This document shows positions 46,673-58,864 of a stretch of 64,000 bases of DNA, piece after piece. Under the pieces are notes generated by a model. It ran no database searches. It had not been told where the DNA came from and saw nothing but the letters and a program-made list of their open reading frames with translations. Position 1 is the first letter of the stretch. Each line of letters opens with the position of its first letter. The stretch spans positions 186,001 to 250,000 of the forward strand of contig MZZL01000408.1 in the NCBI GenBank assembly GCA_002749535.1, written 5' to 3'. Both the position numbers and the translations under genes were made by a program. The stretch is from Apophysomyces variabilis (taxonomy: Eukaryota; Mucoromycota; Mucoromycetes; Mucorales; Mucoraceae).

Positions 46673-47755
46673 TTAGGATTTAATGATGTCGTTGTAGGGT
46701 GGTAGTCGTTCAGGTACGTAGACAGGTAGAGACTCTTCGTATTCGATAGCTCGCATAAATCTTGGTACGGGTAGCAACGGACCGGAAGAGCTATTACTAA
46801 TATGAAATACGCTTCGGAAAGAAGTATATAATTGAAGCTCGTCGGATGCGCGAATACCATAGCCCAGAGTTCCAATAGTAATCGGTAGTTCTAATGCCCA
46901 CTGTTTTAGACGAAATGCACCTTTATGTTCTATTTTGACACACAATTTGTACGAGATCGATATGACACGACCATAACTGAAAGAAGGGGTTAAGTCTTGA
47001 GGTAGCTCCAAACTAAGTTGCATGTGAGGTTGGGTTAGCTTGTGCGTGTTTGAAGACACAACCCTGCTACACTGCTTGTTTTCCTGGAGCAATGTGGAAA
47101 TTTGGAACAACTTCACCGACACGACGCTGGCCTCGCTATCAATTTCCAGGCTACCGGTGATTCTATCACCTGGGACATAATCCAGTGCATTGACCTTGAA
47201 TATGGCCGTCGTGTCGTGTTTTGTGTCTCTGACTTCCAATGGCGTCTTCAGCAGGCATGTTTCGATAAATGGCATATAGAGTACTGGCTTCTGTTCTTGA
47301 ATAGACTGATTTCCTGGCAGATCAAGGTGAGCTGTCAGTCGAAAGGCACAGCGATATTGTTCTGTTTGCATCGATGGCGGAAATTGTACCAAAGGCATTT
47401 GAATAGTAAAATAAAACCGATAGGAAGGCTCCTCAAGAAGAGCACCGTTTGCCTTGCTATCCCAAAGGACACGCTGAGTACCAAAGAATTGTTCATGATA
47501 TCCACGCTCAAAGGTGGATTCGGAAGCGTGGAATACGAGACGGACACGATCAGCCGTAATGGGTTGCTCCAGATCCAGTTGAACAAAGCCTAATCAATAC
47601 ATGATTTAGTTTATTATTTCTTATGTACGTTATCAAGATGTTTCAGGGTATTTACCTTGAAAGACTGATCCAGGCCCATAGACAGGTTGATCTTGGATTG
47701 TCCAACCGAATTCAGGCAAAAGAATAATAGAGAGTCTGGAAGAGGTGCGGGGCAT
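46673..47755 (-). CDS. Arrestin-like protein A
   Basis: Minus-strand exons 47755-47656 and 47589-46673; 338 aa. Arrestin N domain: ILLPEFGWTIQDQPVYGPGSVFQGFVQLDLEQPITADRVRLVF, VLWDSKANGALLEEPSYRFYFTIQMPLVQFPPS, CAFRLTAHLDLP. Arrestin C domain: TAIFKVNALDYVPGDRITGSLEI, SYKLCVKIEHKG, then LPITIGTLGYGIRAS, closing with EYEESLPVYVPERLPPYND, which has a PPxY-type PPYN end. Alpha-arrestins of fungi bring Rsp5/Nedd4 ligases to membrane transporters; the target is unknown. TATA at 47812-47821. The segment 47152-47718 is almost identical to gene C at 55798-56363 (see findings). Confidence 0.85.
47152..47718 (-). repeat. Near-identical inverted repeat arm 1 (arrestin A part)
   Basis: About 567 bp covering the end of exon 1, the whole intron and the first part of exon 2 of arrestin A. 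Compared by eye with 55798-56363 I count about three differences. Identity stops abruptly after CCGGTA at 47152. Confidence 0.85.
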
Positions 47756-48355
47756 GTCAGGATATTGTGTTGTAAGTGGATGAAGCAAGAATGACACGTT
47801 GATATATATATGACGTTGCCAAGCGGGTAGGTCCACTTGGCAAGAGAAGATTCTCATTGGACAAGAAATCCGGTTCCTGGAGACATAAGCTCTCGCCATG
47901 CTCACGCGACAGTAATCCGCATTCCTAATACGATCTTTGGTGTGACATGATTTTTGCGTGTACAGGATTACTCATGTTGCTTGAATAGTACATCAGGCAT
48001 ACGTAACCCAATTCAGGCCGGTGATGCTCTATAGCCGAAGACGCGCGTGAAAAGCTTGCTTCTGTCCAAGTCCTCCAGTAAGAGGAAGTCATCAAGGCCC
48101 CTCTCAAGAGGACTAATGATTATGCCGAGAGGATCGCCCTTGGCACACCTTGGCGGACGTTTAGTTACACATGGAGAATATGATGATCTTTGACAGAAAT
48201 TGTTAATCCCCATGTATTATACATGTTGATTAGAAATACGGAACGCGCACAAACAAACATCGGTTGCGAATTTTGAAAGTAAAATACCTTGATTGTCCGA
48301 TTCATAAACGTGTTAAAATGACATCAGATCGAAGTGCTCAGCAGGGGACCAGAAC

Positions 48356-48684
48356 ATGGCCCGTAAAACAATGGAAATCAGTCAAGCTTTTGCAATATTG
48401 GGTATGAAGTATTCTTTGTAGAATAACATATCGTTCCAAAAAGTCAATCAAAGTAAAATCGCAGTGTCGACGATATTGAAGTTACACATGGCAAGTCATG
48501 TCTGGGAGGCTTTAAAAGTAGACTTGTATGGCTGACAGATCAACCTTATCAGGAAGACGATTGCCATATCTATCATTGGGTGTTACCTGTTCCCCACAGT
48601 CCAGCATACCTGAGTGAGCTATCAAAGCCGTATCAGCTTGATCTCCCTGACTGGATCAAACCAAAACAGCCAACCATGAATTGA
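48356..48684 (+). CDS. Possible small two-exon gene of unknown function
   Basis: Exons 48356-48408 and 48465-48684 would give 90 aa: MARKTMEISQAFAILG then DDIEVTHGKSCLGGFKSRLVWL and HIYHWVLPVPHSPAYLSELSKPYQLDLPDWIKP. The second exon looks coding in composition. No family recognised, and the donor (AA/GTATTC) is weak. Alternatively it is a gene remnant. Confidence 0.3.
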
Positions 48685-51600
48685 TAGGGTATCAGCCAAA
48701 GAAGTTAGGTGAGGGCAGAACACGATGTATTAGGCCGTGGCCACGGAAATAAAGCAAAAACGGGACGGACCGGATGGAACGAAAACATACCGTAGTGGTT
48801 ATCAATCTACTTGTCAGGGAGCTGAGATGGCTAAATTTTAGGGCCATGAAAAGAGAGCCGCGATCATCATGTGGGGGTACAGCAAGCAAGGTAGCACAGC
48901 CCTACAGAGGGTTCGATGTACCACCCATCTTGTTTAAGCCCACTACTAGCCATACAGCCCGATTTTCTGTTATAGTCAATTTGTTCCTACTGGAAAATCT
49001 ATTTCTCATTTACCTGTACAATGGAGTCCAAGCAAATAAAACTTGGATCCAATTGCTATTAGGCTTTTATAGTCAGATCCGCGGATCGGACTGATGGTGG
49101 GCAGAAGGCACACGCAGTAGATGCATAGTACCAAGCACATACAGGAAAATGAATAATGAAGCGCATATAGGTTAGCTAAAACTGTTTTATTCCCTTGGTT
49201 TCCTTCGAAGTAAGGTCTGGTTATGGGTCCCATCGTTATTATTAAAAAATGGCAGTATCAAATACGGATACAAAACGCGTTTAAAAATTTGTAAAAGGCA
49301 TGAAAAGGCGGCACTTAGCACTGTGTGGATCGGACCTTAGGTTGGTCGACCTCTTCTGCATCTTCAACATGTCACACCGACAAATGTTGGTACAGCGCCC
49401 TATAGATTAGGACAAATAGCACGTATCAAATGGGGATTTGAAAGCCGATTGCGATATATCAGACAATGCTTGAGCAGCCGCAATTACCTCCCATTGCTTA
49501 CGCTATTGTGAGCTTCTGGTATATGAACATGTATCTGAAAAAAATAGAACAAAATAACTCAATTAAGGTATGTCATAGTTTTGTTCCATTAAAGGTATTC
49601 TATAGCTTTTTGCAATCCGAGTCGTTCGAAAGACGCGTCTTCTTCCCACTCAACGTCCCCCTTCCGAATAAAAACACTAAAGCGCAATGCAAGTTTAAGC
49701 GATACGGACGGACGTTCAATGTTTGCTGCAGAAGTGATGTCTTTCCGTGGTCTGACTGCTGTTTGCATCAGTCAAAAGTTTGTTAATGACCAAATGTACA
49801 GAGAAACTTAGGTGATAAATTTTTTTTTATGACACTTGCGTGGCCGTTTGCGTATTCGTCATTTACAGGTTGGTCATATGCTATCTAGCAAGAGGCATTA
49901 CTGATTGGGATGGGCCATGCGTTTTCCTGGGTACCTGTTCCTGTGTCATTGCTTTATACTTATGCGGGCAAAGTTGGCGAAGCTGCGCTTTTACCATTGC
50001 TGTTGTCGCCAGACAAAGATTGAATCATATTGCGTGCTTGGTTAGTCAGAAACATTCCCCCACGCTGCCTTGGTATTTAATAGCATAACAAGCAGGCTTG
50101 AATAAAAGATTATGCGCACGACGTAGGCTTGTCTCTTGGAAGCAAGGTTGTCGTAATGATGTGCAATCTAGACGCTAAGTCATTTATAGGAACATGTAAA
50201 AGCTTATATGCAACCATAGCCAAATGAATCATCCCTCAAGTTTAGTTGCTAGTTTAATTTCATATAGCAATATTTAACATTTTCTCAGACAGCAAGACTT
50301 GCTGATGGTTTTGCCTATAAAACAATGGAAGTTTCTTAACAGCGAATTAAACAAATGGGTAGTTCATGACTAATTCTGCGATTCTATAGTTACGCACCTA
50401 ACCCGATAGAATCTATTCTGCGTCAAACATGACTCAAAATTAAAATCAAGCTCCGAATATCGGTTATGCTTCTTCCCGGGTATTAGTCATGTTTATCAGA
50501 TAATAACGGTTATGTAGTCTAAGTTAGCTCTGGAAGCAAAAAATGGATGAACCATATAAGACGGGATCTACAGTGTGAAAATTACGTTAAATTATTGCAG
50601 GTCTAAAAGAAGACCATAAACAGAAGCAGCGCGAATTCCGCAACTTTTCAATTGCACTTCTTCCCGTGCGAGACGTAATAAACCCGTCTATACTCACACA
50701 GAGCGAAGATGCTATAATTTGGGCCGTTTCGACAACATTCAAGCAGGACTTTTATTAATCTCGTTATTTGGCAATGCTTTGTTTTTTATTTATATCCCTA
50801 TTATTGAGCTATACCTTCTTTTTGCGATGACTATACTGTTTGTTGCCAATCCAGACTGTAATATGATAGGTGCGGGGAAGATTCCTGCTATCTAGTACAC
50901 GCGACAAATCATACTGGAAGCTTATCAATTGTATTTCGGCACCATTAGCTTGCTCCGCAGGTTAAAAATTGGAGCTAATGCATTGATCCGCATGTTTACA
51001 CTACCCTATACAGTACTTCTTATTACATCTATGTTGTCATCGGCATTGTTACTGTGTTCGCTGATATCCGTCTCATTGTTAAACCACGCTGTTCTCGGCG
51101 TTTGCTTCAATTAAAAAGTATATGCCTGGATATGGGGAGAAACGCTTGCAAGCCAGTTTAGCCAGTACAAATGGATCTGGCAATCACAGAGAATATGCTT
51201 GGCTTTAGTGATATCAGTCGTTATTACAGTTTAAATGGCAGCTCGTATAAGTGGAAGAGACAGAGAAGTACGAACGATGGCTGTTTTGTTACTATAATCT
51301 TTGAATGTCTTCTGGAATTTATAGGCTGCTGTTCTAGAAGGGGGAAAACAGGAGCTTGTTTTTCTCTTGTAGTCTCGCTAAATAAGCGTACCCTTTCCAG
51401 ATTCAGTGGATCGTGTTACTTACACTCGGCAAAGGATGTAATTCAACTGAGCAGAGGTCTCAAATAAAGCTCATTCTAGGAACAGTGAGCAGCACTGTTT
51501 GTTTCAATAATGGATTAAAGGCTCTTGATGCTAAGCAGCTGGACCTTGAGGGCAACTCATTATCGTGTAAACCGTCTGAAGTGTTGTTAAACTCCAGAAA

Positions 51601-52364
51601 AATCAAAATGCGTCCGGCAAAAGTTTACACCTGAATGCAAGATAAATACCTAATATGTGACATCCGGATACGGATGGATAAAAAAGCAAACGCCGTTCCG
51701 CTTAAAGTAAGCCGAGAATAAACTTTGTAACGAAAAGTTAGCACAGTTATAGGCGAAACGGAGAGTGTCAATTTTGTTTGGTGGCAGGGATCCCATGGAT
51801 CAGTTTTAGCTCAGCCTGACCTGTCCTTTGACGTATTAGGTAACAGTGAGGGTTCTGCAGGTTTGATGCAAGTTATCTCAAAACATGTTGCACAGCTATG
51901 CCTTTTTCTTTATGGCAGCTTAGCACCACGGATAGGAACAATACTATGCAACTACAAAGTAAGGTATTGTCGTGCCATATCGACATTGATCGGTAAGATG
52001 AAAGACGGTATGAGCAGTGAATGGACCTAGTATGCGTATGTTGAAAAAAAACATGGTGTTACATAATTCATACAGTGTGGAAGGCAAACACGTATGGATT
52101 CGTTTTTGGAAGCTTTGTCATTGTGTGGCCCGGTTCCGGGTGTTGTGCGACTATAAAGGCTTTCAGCTTGGCGTGTCTTGGCTTTCAAATACCGAGATTT
52201 CTTTCGAATGCTGCGCCACTGGACACTAAACTGGGACTAAGTTTTCAATGTCAGTTCAATCTGCATTGACCGTAAGAGAGTACAAAATCCCCACGCGAGA
52301 AATGAGTAACATGCAATCAATGGATCACAGGCGCCGCAGCAACTAATCGGACCCAGACTAGAAA

Positions 52365-52372
52365 TATAAATA
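52365..52372 (+). promoter_or_regulatory. TATA box of arrestin B
   Basis: TATAAATA 48 bp upstream of the ATG at 52413. Confidence 0.55.
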
Positions 52373-52412
52373 CCCTGAGATTAAACTTAGAGAAAAGTGA
52401 AGATACACACAA

Positions 52413-53537
52413 ATGCCTAACGCACACCACATCCCTAAGATCTCTATCTCACTACTGCCTGAGTTTGGTTGGGCTATCAAAGAGGAACCTGTCTATGGCC
52501 CTGGTTCCGTATTCCAAGGTATGCCTAGCGGCAGAGTATAGGAGGTGCCTGAACATATTTGTTTTTATATAGGTGCTGTTCATATTCGTTTGTCTGGTCC
52601 TGTCAAAGCAAAACGTCTCATACTAGGTTTCCGTGCCATCGAAAGTATACCTGCTTTCGAGTCTTGCCCTGGTGTTTTCCGCTTCAAACAGCACCAGATC
52701 TTTGGCGTTCAGTTGGTTTTGTGGGATAGCAAGGGAATACCAGAACGTTTGTGCGAGACGACCTATCAGTTTCCATTTACTATTCAAATGCCACTTGTCA
52801 ATTTCCCTCCTTCTGCAGACCACACTTACTATCGCTGTCGTTTCGAACTAATTGCTAACCTTGATTGCAAGCCCGCGCCCGCCATCGCCCTCAGGAACAT
52901 CACCTGTATGCCATTCCTCGAGACTTGTTTGCTAAAGTCGCCTTTGATTAAGACAACTTCCCGCGGTAGTGTCACAGCCAGTATGCAGTTATCTACGTTG
53001 GATTACGTGCCTGGCGATCCTATAGACCTCAATGTCCATTTGTTAGTCCCCAAGAAATCTCCAGCAGCGCGTATATCTGTTAAGCTTTGCCAAACGACGA
53101 AATGTCTCATAATGGAAGATGTTCCGGAAGAGACGAAGATCTTATGCTCCGCTATAGAAGCCATTGAATCGACAAGAACAATATCTCTGCAGATTCCCGT
53201 GAATGTGACACCTTCACTCTGTTACAGCAACTTTGCTTCCGTTACCTATAAGCTGCGAGTGGAAGTCGAAAGGAAGGGATTATTCTTGTCTAATCTGAAG
53301 TTCGAAGACATTCCAGTTAACATCGGTACGCTCGGTTACGGTATCCGTTGTTCGGAAGATCTCCAAGTATACAGTGCTTATGTTCAGCAGCATCAGCTGA
53401 ACAGTAGTCAAGTCAACTGTATGCCTAAACCACACTTTATGAAATCCGTACAATATGAGAACGCCCTGCCGCTGTATGAGTCCGGTCGCCTACCATCTTA
53501 CAACGAGATATACACCTCTACCACAGCCGTAGTGTAA
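52413..53537 (+). CDS. Arrestin-like protein B
   Basis: Exons 52413-52518 and 52573-53537; 356 aa. Same plan as A and C: SLLPEFGWAIKEEPVYGPGSVFQG at the end of exon 1, intron at the identical site and phase, VLWDSKGIPERLCETTYQFPFTIQMPLVNFPPS, TLDYVPGDPIDLNV, TYKLRVEVERKG, IPVNIGTLGYGIRCS, closing with YENALPLYESGRLPSYNEI. It is clearly more diverged from A and C than they are from each other and takes no part in their shared tract. The end has PSYN instead of PPYN, so a WW-domain contact may be weaker. Confidence 0.85.
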
Positions 53538-55747
53538 ATATGGTATTCATTTTATACATTCTGTATTGTATTCCTTTTAATTTGCATCTACTCGCTATCC
53601 CTCCTTGTAATTAGTACTTTACTCTATGTTCTATTTTGCATTGCATTTTTGCATTAAAACCATTTCATTCCGACAACGAAGCAAATGGTGAATGTTCTTG
53701 ACCGCTATCGAGAAAACTCTAACCTAAAATGACAAAAAGACATCGTTGTTGTATAAGTTTGTAGGATGTTATGCGAGGCCAAGATTATTGTTGGTTCCGA
53801 TCGTGTCTTACTATGTAGAGCATGAAATAGGTGTTATGTCACCTACTGGAAACATATATTACAGAGTGACAATATGTATTTCTCGATAGACCTTCTATTT
53901 AACATCGGGTTGAGTGGCAAATGGGCTTTTCAAAGATACACTACAAGTTCTAGGCAGAGATGCAGATTACCATAGAGGTTAGTAGCCATTGGTTACAACG
54001 TTATGCAGGCATGAAACGGTAGGATCAGGCAACATTTTTCTTATAGTTCGGCACAAGTTTTTTGTGTCAGATCCGTAGGGACTGTTCTATTAAATGTATT
54101 ACAGTACTTCGAGTTCTGATATCTTAGGCAAGAGACAGTTGTAGACCGATTTGCTCACGTTCACAGCCTGCTTCCCTTATTGCAGAGCAAGTTAAACTAT
54201 TCACTATTTAGCCTAACCTGTCTGTTAGGTATTATCTAACAGTTCAAAAGGGGTGCTACAACAGGTTTGGGATCTTACGACTCTGTATCGGAAACGAAAA
54301 CTAAGGAACTCGGAAAGATTCAAGATAACCCCTCAGATGTTGGTTGGGGTAACTGAGAAGGACCGTTTCTCCGTCAGAATCTCGAGGTACACATCCAGTC
54401 ACACGTGGAAATGAAATCGAATTGTCCCTAAAGAGGTGTTCATACATGGACATTGATTGGTTCACCGGACTGGATCACTCTGGATCAATGCAGTCGTGGA
54501 TGGAGCTAATGTAACTCCGTTGGTTTCTTTCTGTAGCACTACTCTGTATTTGATATATTTTACGATCAATGAGTTATAGACCATAAACCATCTCTGTTCC
54601 GTATAAGCTGATGAAGAAAACAATTACGGGTCAGTAAACTTTTGTTGCTGCGCCATGTGTATCCTGTATTTGTTTGCAATATGAGACATCAGTAACAGCT
54701 GACGGAATGAGCTGGTCTTACAAAAAGAAAAAGCCCAGCTTTCTGATCTTCTGCATCTAGTTTATGCCGATATGAAAGTAAAAATAACCATTGCTCTATT
54801 TCGGCATAGCTTATAGAGCACGCAATCGTTTGAATGGGAAACTGAATGCCGAGGATGCCGTATTTGGTAAAAATGGATCAGGCTGTGACTTTCACAAGTA
54901 TGCTCTTATCGCGACCTATCCTTCCCGACATGCAGCTGCCAGGAACCCTATGTCCGACAGCATTTACAACATGGAAATGATTCATCTTAAAGACCTTTAT
55001 CATCACTCCACCCCCTGCCTGTTTTGTCATGCTGATGTTTTTTCTGCGTTATCGTTTAATACTGATCGACAAAGTGGATCGAAGATACACAATGTTTCAA
55101 TTCCAGCGATTGAACGCTAAATCGCGTGTTTTATGAACTTTACACGAAAACACTGAGAGAGATCTTCATCTGTGCGCAGGTAGTTCAACTCCAATCCGTA
55201 GACCAGTCTATTTGATTTTTACCTTTTGCTTTTTTCTGCTCTTGTTCTCTCTCGTTTTCCTCTTCGGACTTTGACAGGCACGTCCTTTCTTGCGACATAT
55301 GACCTATAACAAAGAAAAAGCGATCAATCAGTCACGTGGTACTAAACATGTTGATTTGATCACTAATACAGAACACGATTGGCTATGGATTGAACCGAGT
55401 CGGCGGACAGGTCCATTTCCGCAAAAAGTAATTGACAGATATTGTCAATCACACGAACGAGTCTCAGACTTCCATTTTTGCTGCGGCGTCAAACTATGAT
55501 ACACTACGATCAAGGGGGGCGGAGTAGACCAACCTGTGCAGTAGACGACGAAAACTTTGTGGGGTGTTATTTGGCCATCCGCAGCGTTGGCAGCGTGGCG
55601 TAGTTCTGCAATTACCCGGTTCACGGGTTGAAGAAAAATGATTGGCTGCAAGTTGCCAAGGAAGCACCGCTTGGCGGTCGCGAAGTATAAAAGCGACGCA
55701 TTGCTTCTCGATTTACCCCAGTCCTTCGAATTCAAACTTCTACTGTA
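53538..55747. other. 2.2-kb gene-poor region between arrestins B and C
   Basis: No gene supported. The frame at 54791-55120 has no recognisable feature. The right end carries TATAAAAG at 55686-55693. Confidence 0.45.
55686..55693 (+). promoter_or_regulatory. TATA box of arrestin C
   Basis: TATAAAAG 55 bp upstream of the ATG at 55748, different promoter sequence from arrestin A despite the shared coding tract. Confidence 0.65.
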
Positions 55748-56842
55748 ATGTTAGCGGTACCACCAAATAAACCTGTTCAGTTATCCGTCGTTTTACTGCC
55801 TGAATTCGGTTGGACAATCCGAGATCAACCTGTCTATGGGCCTGGATCAGTCTTTCAAGGTAAATACCCTGAAACATCTTGATAACGTACATAAGAAATA
55901 ATAAACTAAATCATGTATTGATTAGGCTTTGTTCAACTGGATCTGGAGCAACCTATTACGGCTGATCGTGTCCGTCTCGTATTCCACGCTTCCGAATCCA
56001 CCTTTGAGCGTGGATATCATGAACAATTCTTTGGTACTCAGCGTGTCCTTTGGGATAGCAAGGCAAACGGTGCTCTTCTTGAGGAGCCTTCCTATCGGTT
56101 TTATTTTACTATTCAAATGCCTTTGGTACAATTTCCGCCATCGATGCAAACAGAACAATATCGCTGTGCCTTTCGACTGACAGCTCACCTTGATCTGCCA
56201 GGAAATCAGTCTATTCAAGAACAGAAGCCAGTACTCTATATGCCATTTATCGAAACATGCCTGCTGAAGACGCCATTGGAAGTCAGAGACACAAAACACG
56301 ACACGACGGCCATATTCAAGGTCAATGCACTGGATTATGTCCCAGGTGATAGAATCACCGGTACCTTAGTACTAGATAAGGAGGCAGCAAAAGTATCCAT
56401 GAAGTTAGTTCAAGTATCTACATTGCTAAATAGCAACCAACGAAGCATCAAAGTTATATCATCAAACGTTTACAAGCTGAAGACCAAACGTACGGATATC
56501 ACTCTCGAACTACCACAAGACATTACGCCTTCCTTCAGTTACGGACGAATCATGACAGTTGCATACAAGTTACGTGTTCAAGTGGAACAAAAAGGTACTC
56601 TTCGACCAAAGTGCTCGTCGTTTGAGCTACCCATTACTGTTGGAACACTTGGCTATGGCATTCGTGCATCCGACGAACTTCAACTCTATACGTCTTTCCG
56701 AAGTGTATTCAATGACAAAGGTACTACTTCTGGCCCGGTTCTGCCTGTGCCACGTTTTATGAGATGCATCGAATACGAAGAATCACTCCCTGTCTATGAA
56801 CCCGAAAGATTACCATCTTATGAAACTAGCATTTCGTGCTAA
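55748..56842 (+). CDS. Arrestin-like protein C
   Basis: Exons 55748-55859 and 55926-56842; 342 aa. Exon 2 is 917 nt, the same as in arrestin A. VVLLPEFGWTIRDQPVYGPGSVFQG, then the A-identical N domain to ALDYVPGDRITG, after which it diverges (TLVLDKEAAKVSMKLVQVSTLL). The C domain ends LPITVGTLGYGIRASDELQLYTSFRSVF..VLPVPRFMRCIEYEESLPVYEPERLPSYE. Opposite orientation to A, same orientation as B. Expected role as for the other alpha-arrestins. Confidence 0.85.
55798..56363 (+). repeat. Near-identical inverted repeat arm 2 (arrestin C part)
   Basis: Partner of 47152-47718 on the other strand. The intron (55860-55925) matches arrestin A base for base as far as I can read. Ends after CCGGTA at 56363; downstream similarity drops to that of ordinary paralogues. 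Confidence 0.85.
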
Positions 56843-57702
56843 TTCCCTTCTTATCGTATTGTAACTATCATCATCATCTATTTTATTCTCTCATTGTACA
56901 TGTTCATTTTATATAATGTCATTTTTCATTTTATCGCATGCGCATACGCTTACAGTAAATAAATATTTCATGGTCTTTATGCTGCCCTCATCAACATAAC
57001 TTTACGTAGTCTCTTTTATGGTTTAAGATGAGTGAGCATCACCAAGTAGCAATTTCCTCATACTCCTTTTGACAAGTATGACACACTGGTGATCCGCGGC
57101 AATACGCCAAAGGGGATCAGTTGCGCGTCGATCATAATAATTTAAAAAAGGCAAACTTCGCATTATTAAGCCTCCGCCATTCCTGGCAGCCAATAACGTA
57201 ACGTCCCGTATTTTTGAAGGTATGTTCTAAAGGAGGATATATGATGGTTCGTATCGATTCAAGCAAGTTTTTCTCCTGCAATTCAATGATTAGCTTATAT
57301 TTGGACGCTAACCCCTTAATCTTCTATGATCCTGTATTGATCATTGCGCACTGACACTCTTTCCTGTTCATGTTTTTCTTTTCAAGATAAAACTCTACGC
57401 ATCCAGCACATGAAGGTACTGGTATTTTAGCCGTCTATGTGTTAAGCAGGTTCATGTTCCTTAACGAGCAATAGCATAAGCTTGTCGGTTTTCTATACTT
57501 ATCTCCTTGTTTGTCACAGTTCTTGTGACATCAAATGATAAAGGGGCTGAGAAGGGAGAAAAGGGGTGCGGTAAAGAGAGGAAACTTTCCGGTGACAGCA
57601 CTTCTCTCTCACTCACACTCACACACACACCTTGCCTTTTATCTTTTAAAGCACAAAAAAAACTCCCGGCTTCCCATCCCTAACTGCTTTCCTACACTCA
57701 TT
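56843..57702. other. Intergenic region upstream of the PI-transfer protein gene
   Basis: Contains the arrestin C 3' end (AT-rich, 56860-56970) and a TC/CA microsatellite at about 57602-57631. No coding frame supported. Confidence 0.5.
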
Positions 57703-58864
57703 ATGCTCATCAAGGAATATCGCATCATTAACAATTGTAGACAAGCCGAATACCAGATCGGTACGTCCCACAAATAGTAGCGTTGGCATGCTCATTCGTC
57801 ATTGCTTTCTTCTTGCAGCGCAGCTCTATGCTACGGCTATGGCTTCTAAGGAACAGACAGGAGGTGGTGAAGGTGTGGAAGTTTTGAAAAACGAACCTTA
57901 TGAAAACGAGAAGACGGGCGAAAAAGGTCAATACACCTACAAAATCTTCCGCTTGGCTTCCCGAGTGCCGTCGTTCGTGCGTGCTATCGCTCCGACTGGA
58001 TCGCTTGATCTTTACGAAGAGGTTCGGAGGTCAGTATCAATCTTTGTTCGGTTGACTTAAAACGTTTCGGACAGGCTTGGAATGCCTATCCACACTGCAG
58101 AACAGGTAAAACCAAGAGTAAAAGGAGTCTATAGACCATATGAAAATCTTACTTAATCTGCTACTTGCTACGTTCCTACTATTACAAAAACCAAAAAAAA
58201 ATTTAGTACTCAAGGTCTTTATCGGAATACAGACTTGGCCTTTCTACTTGTTGCTCAACTTGTCTTTTTCTTTTTCAGAATGGATGGCTGAAGGACAACT
58301 TTTCTATTGTTTATGAAACAATGCATGTGGATGGCTCACGCGGAGAGCTGGAGAACGCACTACAGATACCTGACGCAGGTACATCAAGAGGTATCATCAG
58401 ACTAAAGATAGATAATCTTTCGCAGATCTCGCAAAACGAGAAGTCATTGTCATCGATGTGGCGAATGACCCTATCGATCCTAAAGACTATAAATCCGATG
58501 AAGATCCCAAATCATATCATTCGGAAAAGACCGGTCGAGGGCCGCTGGTTGATCCAGATTGGCAAAAGAAATGTGAACCGGTGATGACGTGTTACAAGCT
58601 GGTATACATCGAGTTCAAGTGGTTCGGTCTTCAAACAAAGGTGGAATCGTTTATCGCCAAGTCCATCCAGAACCTCTTTACAAAGTTTCACAGGTAAGGG
58701 AGCATAAGTAAAATAAAACTTGAAATCTGACATGAAAGCCAAGACAACTGTTCTGCTGGACAGATAAATGGTACGGTATGACGATTCAAGATATTCGGGA
58801 CTTAGAAGCTCAGATTAAAGAAGACTTGGATATCAAGAGAAACCAAGGCGTCCCTGCTAACTAA
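57703..58864 (+). CDS. Phosphatidylinositol transfer protein (class I PITP-like)
   Basis: Exons 57703-57760, 57819-58021, 58075-58105, 58207-58214 (8 nt), 58279-58378, 58426-58693, 58744-58864; 262 aa. START-like PITP that exchanges PI and PC between membranes. Landmarks: [129 protein letters not shown] and [16 protein letters not shown], in the order and length of metazoan PITPalpha/beta. This is the metazoan-type fold rather than a Sec14. Donor of intron 2 is GTTCGG, and a micro-exon encodes the VLK joint. Confidence 0.93.

Larger units (their letters stand above)
47756..52412. other. 4.7-kb gene-poor region between arrestins A and B
   Basis: Begins with the arrestin A promoter (TATATATATC, 47812-47821, minus). 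Apart from a possible small gene at 48356-48684 I find no convincing coding frames; the many short open frames have no family resemblance. No element ends recognised. It ends with TATAAATA at 52365, the arrestin B TATA box. Confidence 0.45.
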
